Shown here piece after piece: positions 7,977 through 15,350 of a stretch of DNA of 64,000 nucleotides. The DNA is from Streptomyces bauhiniae (lineage in GTDB: Bacteria; Actinomycetota; Actinomycetes; Streptomycetales; Streptomycetaceae). Position 1 is the first letter of the stretch. Each line of letters begins with the position of its first letter. Under the pieces are notes generated by a model. It worked only from the letters and a program-made list of their open reading frames with translations. It was not told the DNA's origin and searched no databases. A program made the translations under genes and the position numbers. The DNA is taken from contig NZ_SRRT01000006.1 in the NCBI RefSeq assembly GCF_004784475.1, positions 186,001 through 250,000 on the forward strand, read 5' to 3'.

Positions 7977-8660
7977 ATGAGCCGTCGTTCCGGCATCCTT
8001 GAGTTCGCCGTGCTCGGGCTGCTGCGCGAGTCGCCGATGCACGGCTATGAGCTGCGCAAGCGACTCAACACGTCCCTGGGTGTGTTCCGGGCGTTCAGCT
8101 ACGGGACGCTCTACCCCTGCCTCAAGACGCTGGTCACCAACGGCTGGTTGATCGAGGAACCGGGGAACACCCATGAAGACGCTCTGGCCGCCCCTCTCAC
8201 CGGACGCCGCGCCAAGATCGTCTACCGGCTGACGGCCGAAGGTAAGGAGCACTTCGAGGAACTCCTGTCGCAGACCGGCCCCGACGCATACGAGGACGAG
8301 CACTTCGCCGCCCGGTTCGCCTTCTTCGGGCAGACCTCGCGCGATGTGCGCATGCGTGTGCTGGAGGGCCGGCGCAGCCGGCTGGAGGAGCGCCTGGAGA
8401 AGATGCGCGCCTCCCTGGCACGCACCCGGGAGCGCCTCGACGACTACACGCTCGAACTTCAGCGCCACGGAATGGAGTCCGTGGAGCGCGAAGTGCGCTG
8501 GCTGAACGAGCTGATCGAGAGTGAGCGGGCCGGGCGGGACCTGAAGGGTCCCGAGTCCGGCGGGTCCGCTCAGCAGGACACCACATCTGGATCGACGGGC
8601 GGCCTGCCCCGTCCCAGGGATCTTCCGGGGACGGATACGCCCGGCGACACCGCCACGTGA
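7977..8660 (+). CDS. PadR family transcriptional regulator
   Basis: A 227-residue winged-helix regulator. The N-terminal PadR domain (about 1-105) shows ILEFAVLGLLRESPMHGYELRKRL, the wing-region FSYGTLYPCLKTLVTNGWL, and YRLTAEGKEHFEELL. A basic helical C-terminal part (about 115-190) is likely the dimerisation coiled coil. The last 35 residues are low-complexity. ATG at 7977 follows GAGAGGAGGCGATC, an ideal ribosome binding site; the open frame runs further upstream through the operator, which I reject. The gene lies 43 bases ahead of ino1, so it may control inositol phosphate synthesis as well as itself. A PadR-like gene also accompanies ino1 in M. tuberculosis. The ligand is unknown. Confidence 0.92.
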   Translation: MSRRSGILEFAVLGLLRESPMHGYELRKRLNTSLGVFRAFSYGTLYPCLKTLVTNGWLIEEPGNTHEDALAAPLTGRRAKIVYRLTAEGKEHFEELLSQTGPDAYEDEHFAARFAFFGQTSRDVRMRVLEGRRSRLEERLEKMRASLARTRERLDDYTLELQRHGMESVEREVRWLNELIESERAGRDLKGPESGGSAQQDTTSGSTGGLPRPRDLPGTDTPGDTAT

Positions 8661-8703
8661 CGGCCCGTCGGGGCCTCACTCGTACACACAGGGAGCAACC
8701 GGA

Positions 8704-9786
8704 ATGGGTTCGGTTCGCGTAGCCATCGTCGGTGTCGGCAACTGCGCCGCGTCGCTGGTGCAGGGAGTCGAGTACTACAAGGACGCCGACCCGGCGGCCA
8801 AGGTACCCGGCCTGATGCACGTGCAGTTCGGTGACTACCACGTGCGGGACATCGAGTTCGTCGCCGCGTTCGACGTGGACGCCAAGAAGGTCGGCCTCGA
8901 CCTCGCGGACGCCATCGGCGCCTCCGAGAACAACACCATCAAGATCTGCGACGTGCCCTCCAGCGGCGTCACCGTCCAGCGCGGCCACACCCTCGACGGT
9001 CTCGGCAAGTACTACCGCGAGACCATCGAGGAGTCGGACGCCGAGCCGGTCGACATCGTCCAGACCCTCAAGGACAAGCAGGTCGACGTCCTGGTCTGCT
9101 ACCTCCCCGTGGGTTCCGAGGACGCGGCGAAGTACTACGCCCAGTGCGCCATCGACGCCAAGGTCGCCTTCGTCAACGCCCTCCCGGTCTTCATCGCCGG
9201 CACCAAGGAGTGGGCGGACAAGTTCACCGAGGCCGGCGTGCCGATCGTCGGTGACGACATCAAGTCCCAGGTGGGCGCCACCATCACGCACCGCGTCATG
9301 GCGAAGCTGTTCGAGGACCGCGGTGTGATCCTGGACCGCACGATGCAGCTCAACGTCGGCGGCAACATGGACTTCAAGAACATGCTCGAGCGCGAGCGCC
9401 TGGAGTCCAAGAAGATCTCCAAGACGCAGGCCGTCACCTCCCAGATCCCCGACCGGGACCTCGGCGAGAAGAACGTCCACATCGGCCCGTCCGACTACGT
9501 GGCCTGGCTGGACGACCGCAAGTGGGCCTACGTCCGCCTGGAGGGCCGTGCGTTCGGCGACGTCCCGCTGAACCTCGAGTACAAGCTGGAGGTCTGGGAC
9601 TCCCCGAACTCCGCCGGTGTCATCATCGACGCCCTGCGTGCCGCGAAGATCGCCAAGGACCGGGGTGTGGGTGGCCCGATCCTGTCGGCGTCCTCGTACT
9701 TCATGAAGTCCCCGCCGGTTCAGTACTTCGACGACGAGGCCCGCGAGAACGTCGAGAAGTTCATCCGCGGCGACGTCGAGCGCTAG
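8704..9786 (+). CDS. ino1: Inositol-3-phosphate synthase
   Basis: Cytosolic NAD-dependent enzyme converting glucose 6-phosphate to 1L-myo-inositol 3-phosphate, the first step to phosphatidylinositol and mycothiol in actinobacteria. It has 360 residues, the short prokaryotic length. The dinucleotide-binding motif VGVGNCAASLVQG is at residues 9-21. Further family blocks are VGDDIKSQVGATITHR, LNVGGNMDFKNMLERERLESKKISKTQ (seen in parts) and KLEVWDSPNSAGVIIDALR. ATG at 8704 follows AGGGAGCAACCGGA. It is probably co-transcribed with the PadR gene and is closed by the hairpin at 9823-9858. Confidence 0.96.
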   Translation: MGSVRVAIVGVGNCAASLVQGVEYYKDADPAAKVPGLMHVQFGDYHVRDIEFVAAFDVDAKKVGLDLADAIGASENNTIKICDVPSSGVTVQRGHTLDGLGKYYRETIEESDAEPVDIVQTLKDKQVDVLVCYLPVGSEDAAKYYAQCAIDAKVAFVNALPVFIAGTKEWADKFTEAGVPIVGDDIKSQVGATITHRVMAKLFEDRGVILDRTMQLNVGGNMDFKNMLERERLESKKISKTQAVTSQIPDRDLGEKNVHIGPSDYVAWLDDRKWAYVRLEGRAFGDVPLNLEYKLEVWDSPNSAGVIIDALRAAKIAKDRGVGGPILSASSYFMKSPPVQYFDDEARENVEKFIRGDVER

Positions 9787-9822
9787 ACGCGGCTCGCACG
9801 AGAACGCTCCTGCCAGGGCTGT

Positions 9823-9858
9823 GAGGGTCCCCGGGGTCTGCTGACCTCGGGGACCCTC
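9823..9858 (+). terminator. Hairpin terminator after ino1
   Basis: Arms GAGGGTCCCCG (9823-9833) / CGGGGACCCTC (9848-9858), perfect over 11 bp. It lies immediately before the MFS gene start and lacks a long T-run, so it may also act as an attenuator for that gene. Confidence 0.6.
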
Positions 9859-9879
9859 CGCATGTGTGAGGCTGTGCCC

Positions 9880-11190
9880 ATGCCCGTCGTCCGTGATCTG
9901 CGCCTGCTACTGCGCGAGCGGGACTTCCGGCGCCTGCTGTACGTCCGCCTGCTCTCCCAGGGCTCGGACGGCGTCTACCAGATCGCTCTCGCCTCGTACG
10001 TCGTCTTCTCCCCTGAGAAGCAGACCTCGGCCCCGGCGATCGCCTCCGCGATGGCGGTCCTGCTGCTGCCGTACTCGCTGGTCGGCCCCTTCGCGGGGGT
10101 GCTGCTGGACCGCTGGCGCCGGCGTCAGGTCTTCGTCCACGGCAATGTGCTGCGCGCCCTGCTGGCGGCCGCCACCGCCGTACTGATGGCCGTGCACGCG
10201 CCGGACTGGCTGTTCTACGCCTCCGCGCTGTGCGTCACGGCGGTCAACCGGTTCGTCCTCGCCGGCCTCTCCGCGGCGCTTCCCCGCGTGGTCGGCACCG
10301 AGCGCCTGGTGCTGGCCAACTCCCTCTGCCCGACCGCCGGAACGCTGGCCGCGACCCTCGGCGCCGCCCTGGCCTTCGGCGTACGGTTCGTCGCGGCGGA
10401 CTCGGACGCGGCGGTGGTGCTGCTCGGCGCCCTGCTGTACCTGTGCGCGGGCCTGACCGCCCTGACCATGGCCCCCTCGCTGCTCGGCCCCGACCGGCCA
10501 CCGGTGCTGCCCCGGCTGCGCACCGTCCTCGCCGACACGGCACGCGGCCTTCTGGCGGCCGTGCGGTACCTGGGGGAGCCCCGGCGCAGGGAGGCCGTCT
10601 GGGCGCTCACGGCGATGACCTGCATGCGCTTCTGCTACGGCGCGCTGCTCGTCCTGCTGCTCATGCTGTGCCGCTACGGCCTCTCCAGCACCCCTGAGGA
10701 AGGGCTCCGTCTGCTGGGGCTGGTGCTGGGGGTCTCCGGCGCCGGGTTCTTCGCGGCCGCCGTGGTGACGCCCTGGAGCGCGGGCCGACTGGGTGCCGGG
10801 CGGTGGATCGCCGTCTGCTCGGGCGCCGCCGCCCTGCTGGTGCCGGCGCTCGGGCTTCCGTTCGCCACGGTGCCGCTGCTGATCGCGGCCTTCCTGCTGG
10901 GGCTGGTCACCCAGGGCGCCAAGATCGCCACGGACACGATCGTCCAGGCATCGGTCGAGGACGGCTACCGGGGCCGGGTCTTCTCCGTCTACGACGTCCT
11001 CTTCAACGTCGCCTTCGTCGGCGCCGCCGGGGTGGCTGCCCTGATGCTCCCGCCGGACGGCCGCTCGGCGCTGTTGGTAATCCTCGTGGCGCTGCTCTAC
11101 GCCGCCGTCACCGTGGCCATGGCTCGCTTCGAATGGGGCCGGGACAGCGAGAAGGGCGGTGTTTCACGTGAAACACCGCCCCGCCGCTGA
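9880..11190 (+). CDS. MFS family transporter
   Basis: A 436-residue integral membrane protein with about 12 hydrophobic segments, typical of major facilitator exporters. The start region MPVVRDLRLLLRERDFRRLLYVRLLSQ and the loop GVLLDRWRRRQVF (the MFS motif A region between segments 2 and 3) are characteristic; VEDGYRGRVFSVYDVLFN resembles DUF1228/MFS_3-type exporters. Start choice is uncertain: ATG 9880 has GAGG 9 bases upstream, while ATG 9862 is also possible. The last codons (GVSRETPPRR) are built from the parS site at 11161-11174. Substrate unknown. Confidence 0.85.
   Translation: MPVVRDLRLLLRERDFRRLLYVRLLSQGSDGVYQIALASYVVFSPEKQTSAPAIASAMAVLLLPYSLVGPFAGVLLDRWRRRQVFVHGNVLRALLAAATAVLMAVHAPDWLFYASALCVTAVNRFVLAGLSAALPRVVGTERLVLANSLCPTAGTLAATLGAALAFGVRFVAADSDAAVVLLGALLYLCAGLTALTMAPSLLGPDRPPVLPRLRTVLADTARGLLAAVRYLGEPRRREAVWALTAMTCMRFCYGALLVLLLMLCRYGLSSTPEEGLRLLGLVLGVSGAGFFAAAVVTPWSAGRLGAGRWIAVCSGAAALLVPALGLPFATVPLLIAAFLLGLVTQGAKIATDTIVQASVEDGYRGRVFSVYDVLFNVAFVGAAGVAALMLPPDGRSALLVILVALLYAAVTVAMARFEWGRDSEKGGVSRETPPRR
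11161..11174. other. parS: parS site inside the MFS gene 3' end
   Basis: Exact GTTTCACGTGAAAC, extended by flanking GGCGGT/ACCGCC to a 26-bp perfect palindrome (11155-11180). It is translated as VSRET in the transporter tail. Confidence 0.95.
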
Positions 11191-11195
11191 GTCAT

Positions 11196-11209
11196 GTTTC
11201 ACGTGAAAC
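11196..11209. other. parS: parS site, second of a pair
   Basis: Exact GTTTCACGTGAAAC, 35 bases centre to centre from the previous parS. It lies in the short gap between the convergent MFS and CCA-adding enzyme genes. Confidence 0.95.
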
Positions 11210-11225
11210 ACAAACCCGGAAGCAT

Positions 11226-12671
11226 TCAGCTCTGCTGCTGCGCCCACCACTCCTTGAGGGCCGCGACCGCCGCGTCATGCTCCATCGGGCCGTGCTCCAG
11301 GCGCAGTTCCAGCATGTGCTTGTACGCCTGGCCGATGACCGGGCCCGGTCCGACGCCGAGGATCGTCATGATCTCGTTGCCGTCGAGGTCGGGGCGGATG
11401 GAGTCCAGCTCCTCCTTCTCCTGCAGCTCGGCGATACGCGCCTCCAGCCCGTCATAGGCGCGGGACAGCGTGGCCGCCTTGCGCTTGTTCCGGGTGGTGC
11501 AGTCGGAGCGGGTCAGCTTGTGCAGCCGGTCCAGCAGCGGGCCCGCGTCGCGGACGTAGCGCCGGACGGCGGAGTCCGTCCACTCGCCGGTGCCGTAGCC
11601 GTGGAAGCGCAGGTGCAGCTCGACCAGGCGGGAGACGTCCTTCACCAGGTCGTTGGAGTACTTCAGGGCGGTCATGCGCTTCTTGGTCATCTTGGCGCCG
11701 ACCACCTCGTGGTGGTGGAAGGAGACCCGGCCGTCCTGCTCGAAGCGGCGCGTCCGGGGCTTGCCGATGTCGTGCAGCAGCGCGGCGAGCCGGAGGGTGA
11801 GGTCCGGGCCGTTCTCCTCCAGGTCGATCGCCTGCTCCAGCACGATGAGCGAGTGGTCGTAGACATCCTTGTGGCGGTGGTGCTCGTCACGCTCCAGCCG
11901 GAGCGCCGGCAGCTCGGGCAGCACATGGGCGGCGAGCCCGGTGTCGACCAGCAGGGTGAGGCCCTTGCGGGGGTGCGCGGAGAGCAGCAGCTTGTTCAGC
12001 TCGTCCCGGACCCGCTCGGCCGACACGATCTCGATCCGCGCGGACATCTCCGTCATCGCGGTGACGACCGCCGGGTCCACCTCGAAGTCGAGCTGGGCGG
12101 CGAACCGGGCGGCCCGCATCATGCGCAGCGGGTCGTCGGAGAAGGACTCCTCCGGCGTGCCGGGCGTGCGCAGCACCCGCGCCGCGAGGTCCTCCAGACC
12201 GCCGTGCGGGTCGATGAACTCCTTCTCCGGCAGGGCGACGGCCATCGCGTTGACCGTGAAGTCGCGCCGTACCAGGTCCTCCTCGATGGAGTCGCCGTAC
12301 GACACCTCGGGCTTGCGGGAGGTGCGGTCGTACGCCTCGGAGCGGTAGGTGGTGACCTCGATCTGGTAGCCGTCCTTCTGGGCGCCCACCGTGCCGAAGG
12401 CGATCCCGACCTCCCAGACGGCGTCCGCCCAGGGCCGGACGATCCGCAGCACGTCCTCGGGGCGCGCGTCGGTCGTGAAGTCCAGGTCGTTCCCGAGCCG
12501 GCCCAGCAGCGCGTCACGGACCGACCCGCCGACCAGGGCGAGCGAGAACCCGGCCTCCTGGAAACGGCGGGCGAGGTCGTCGGCCACGGGGGCCACCCGC
12601 AGCAGCTCGCTCACCGCGCGCTGCTGCACCTGGCTGAGGGCAGCGGGATTGTCATCGTTGGGGTTCGGCAC
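11226..12671 (-). CDS. cca: CCA tRNA nucleotidyltransferase
   Basis: Class II tRNA nucleotidyltransferase that adds or repairs the 3' CCA of tRNAs, needed here because the two tRNA genes in this window have no encoded CCA. It has 481 residues. The head domain has LVGGSVRDALLG and DLDFTTDA (metal-binding DxD), followed by RRDFTVNAMA and the RNA-binding block SDDPLRMMRAARFAAQL. A C-terminal HD domain is present (ALLHDIGKP, FHHHEVVGA). I choose GTG 12671 (VPNPNDD); the frame is open further upstream, but the residues there are not family-like. No good ribosome binding site precedes this GTG, so it may be a leaderless transcript. M. tuberculosis has the same gene (pcnA) beside the DUF6049-murJ cluster. 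Confidence 0.93.
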   Translation of the reverse strand: MPNPNDDNPAALSQVQQRAVSELLRVAPVADDLARRFQEAGFSLALVGGSVRDALLGRLGNDLDFTTDARPEDVLRIVRPWADAVWEVGIAFGTVGAQKDGYQIEVTTYRSEAYDRTSRKPEVSYGDSIEEDLVRRDFTVNAMAVALPEKEFIDPHGGLEDLAARVLRTPGTPEESFSDDPLRMMRAARFAAQLDFEVDPAVVTAMTEMSARIEIVSAERVRDELNKLLLSAHPRKGLTLLVDTGLAAHVLPELPALRLERDEHHRHKDVYDHSLIVLEQAIDLEENGPDLTLRLAALLHDIGKPRTRRFEQDGRVSFHHHEVVGAKMTKKRMTALKYSNDLVKDVSRLVELHLRFHGYGTGEWTDSAVRRYVRDAGPLLDRLHKLTRSDCTTRNKRKAATLSRAYDGLEARIAELQEKEELDSIRPDLDGNEIMTILGVGPGPVIGQAYKHMLELRLEHGPMEHDAAVAALKEWWAQQQS

Positions 12672-12931
12672 AACAGAAGAGGGTACGTGGCCCGGCCGCC
12701 CGGGACCGCACCCGTTTGACCGGCGCCAAGGCTCCCTGCCATACCCCCACAAGGGCTCCCCTAGGGGCGGACACCGGCTCTCCACTCCTTAATGGATATA
12801 GAGGACAGGCGGCCGCTCCGTGGCGATCTTGGGGAACGGTCCGTGGCACTTCACCTCTGCGGTCATCGTTACCATGCGGGGACGCACATTCCGACGACCA
12901 CTGATGACGACGACGAGGGACGGGCTAGCGC

Positions 12932-15304
12932 GTGGCCGACGCGGCTGAAATCCAGGGGCCCAGTGCCTCTCCTGCCCGCCGCCGACTGCGGCGCGCCGGA
13001 GCGCTGCTGGCAGGCGCACCGCTGCTGGCCGGGCTGCTCCAGCTCACCGCGGCCGAGCCCGCGCAGGCGGCGCCGGCCGACTCGGTGTCCGTGGCGTTGG
13101 ACACGATGACGCCCAGCGCGCCCACCCAGGACGACACGCTGACCGTGTCCGGCACCGTGATCAACAACGGCAAGCAGCCCGTGACCGGCGCCCACGTCGG
13201 CCTGCGGGTGGGCCCCCTGCTGAACACCCGCTCCGCGGTCGACGGCATCGCCCAGCACCCCAACGATCTCCGCGGCGGCACCGGCGACGAGCTGGGCGGT
13301 AAGTACACGGAGAAGTTCAGCAAGCTGGTTCCGGGCGTCGCCGAGCACTTCAGCATCTCCGTGCCCGTGGACGAGCTGAACCTCGGCAAGGACGGCGTCT
13401 ACTCGTTCGGCGTCTCCGTGTCCGGCAAGACCTCGGCGCGGCCCTGGGACCAGATGCTCGGCATCGAGCGGACCTTCCTGCCCTGGCAGTCGTCCGAGGC
13501 CGACACCAAGAGCCGTACGACGTTCATGTGGCCGCTGATCTCCTCCGTCCACATGACCGCCCGCACGGGTGCGGGAGAACGGCAGACCCCCGTCTTCCAG
13601 GACGACGAGCTGGCCAAGGAGATCGCCCCCGGCGGCCGCCTGGCGCAGATGATGGACCTGGGCCGGGACCTCGACGTCACCTGGGTGATCGACCCGGACC
13701 TGCTGGCCGCGGTGGACGCCATGGCGAACGGTTACCGGGTCCAGCAGCCCGACGGCACCAGCAAGGCCGGCTCGCGCGAGAACCAGGACATCGCCAAGCA
13801 GTGGCTGGCCGGTCTCCAGAAGGCGGTAACGGGCAAGGAGGTCGTCGCGCTGCCCTTCGCCGACCCGGACATCGCCTCGCTCGCCCACACCGGCACCAGC
13901 GTCACCGGCTCGCTCAGCCACCTCAAGGACGCCACCGACGTCGCCGCCCTCACGGTGAAGACCGTGCTCCACGTGACGCCGACCACCGACTTCGCGTGGC
14001 CGGTGGAGGGCGCCGTAGATCCCTCGATCATCAAGGTGGCCACCTCCGCCGGCGCCGACCGGGTGATCGCCCGCAGCGACAGCCTCCGGGAGTCCGCCGG
14101 GCTGTCCTACACCCCGTCCGCCGCCCGCCCCATCGGCGGCGGCACCACGGCGGTGGTCGCGGACGCGCGGATGTCCACGGCCTTCGAGGGCGACCTCACC
14201 AGGGCGGACTCCTCCACGCTCGCGGTGCAGCAGTTCCTCGCCCAGAGCCTTGAGGCCAATGTGCAGAAGGACGAGCAGCGCAGCATCGTGGTCGCCCCGC
14301 AGCGCACGCCGACCGCCAGCCAGGCGCAGGCGATGGCCACCGCCGTGAAGGCGCTCCAGGACGGCAACTGGTCGCAGCCCGACACCCTCACCGGCGCCGC
14401 CAACGCCAAGCCCGACCCGGACGCCACCACGCGCATCCCCTCCACGTCGGCCTACCCGTCGTCGCTGCGCAAGCGGGAACTGCCGAGGAGCGCCTTCGAG
14501 CAGATCGCGGACACCCAGGACAAGCTCGACAACTTCCAGGTGATCCTCACCGACCAGTCCCGCGTGGTCACGCCCTTCGGCCGGGCCATAAACCGCGGGA
14601 TGTCCACGTCGTGGCGGGGTCAGGCCGCCAAGGCGGACGGCTTCCGCGCCGACGTGCTGAGCTATCTCGACAACCTCGGCGGCCAGGTCAAGCTGATCGA
14701 CAAGTCGGAGACCAAGCTCTCCGGGCGCAGCGCCACCATCCCGGTGACCGTGCAGAACAACCTGGTCCAGCCCGTCGGCCACCTCTACCTGCGGCTCAGC
14801 TCGACCCAGCCGACCCGGTTGAAGATCGGCGGCAAGGCGTACGACGAGCAGCCCGTCGAGGTCTCCGGCGGCCACAGCCAGTCGGTGAAGTTCACCACCT
14901 CGGCCAACGCCAACGGCCGGGCCACGGTCCTCGCCCAGCTCTACACCGAGGACGGTCAGGAGTACGGCGACCCCGTCAGCTTCGACGTGAAGGTCACCGA
15001 GGTCACGCCCACCGTCATGCTGGTGATCGGCGGCGGGGTGCTGCTGCTGGTCCTCGCCGGCTTCCGGATGTACACCCAGCGCAAGCGCGCGGCCGCCCGC
15101 CAGGCCGAGGAGGAGGGCCCGGACGAGGCGGAGGCGGACTCCGGCGACGACTCCGGGAACCCCGACGACGCCGGGGACCGTCTTTCCGAAGAGGCCCGTT
15201 CCCCCGCCGGGGCAGCCGGGCCGGACCAGCCGGGTGACCCTGCACCGGACACCGCACCGGAAAGCGCCGACCCGTCCGGCACGGGTGAGAGAGTGGACCG
15301 TTGA
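12932..15304 (+). CDS. Large secreted, C-terminally anchored protein upstream of murJ (DUF6049-like)
   Basis: A 790-residue exported protein of unknown activity. The N-terminus has a basic stretch RRRLRRAG and a hydrophobic signal core ending in PAQAAPA (about residue 47). A large extracytoplasmic domain follows, with an Ig-like early part (VSVALDTMTPSAPTQDDTLTVSG). One membrane anchor near 690-712 (PTVMLVIGGGVLLLVLAGF) is followed by basic YTQRKRAAAR and an acidic low-complexity tail. Topology is thus extracellular domain, one anchor, short cytoplasmic tail. GTG 12932 is preceded by GAGGGA. It begins the rightward cell-envelope cluster, and the order DUF6049-murJ-sigM is shared with mycobacteria, pointing to a role with the lipid II flippase. 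Family name from memory. Confidence 0.82.
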   Translation: MADAAEIQGPSASPARRRLRRAGALLAGAPLLAGLLQLTAAEPAQAAPADSVSVALDTMTPSAPTQDDTLTVSGTVINNGKQPVTGAHVGLRVGPLLNTRSAVDGIAQHPNDLRGGTGDELGGKYTEKFSKLVPGVAEHFSISVPVDELNLGKDGVYSFGVSVSGKTSARPWDQMLGIERTFLPWQSSEADTKSRTTFMWPLISSVHMTARTGAGERQTPVFQDDELAKEIAPGGRLAQMMDLGRDLDVTWVIDPDLLAAVDAMANGYRVQQPDGTSKAGSRENQDIAKQWLAGLQKAVTGKEVVALPFADPDIASLAHTGTSVTGSLSHLKDATDVAALTVKTVLHVTPTTDFAWPVEGAVDPSIIKVATSAGADRVIARSDSLRESAGLSYTPSAARPIGGGTTAVVADARMSTAFEGDLTRADSSTLAVQQFLAQSLEANVQKDEQRSIVVAPQRTPTASQAQAMATAVKALQDGNWSQPDTLTGAANAKPDPDATTRIPSTSAYPSSLRKRELPRSAFEQIADTQDKLDNFQVILTDQSRVVTPFGRAINRGMSTSWRGQAAKADGFRADVLSYLDNLGGQVKLIDKSETKLSGRSATIPVTVQNNLVQPVGHLYLRLSSTQPTRLKIGGKAYDEQPVEVSGGHSQSVKFTTSANANGRATVLAQLYTEDGQEYGDPVSFDVKVTEVTPTVMLVIGGGVLLLVLAGFRMYTQRKRAAARQAEEEGPDEAEADSGDDSGNPDDAGDRLSEEARSPAGAAGPDQPGDPAPDTAPESADPSGTGERVDR

Positions 15305-15350
15305 GCGACGCCGCGGCCCGTGTGGCCAGGGACGATGAGGTGGGGTAACC

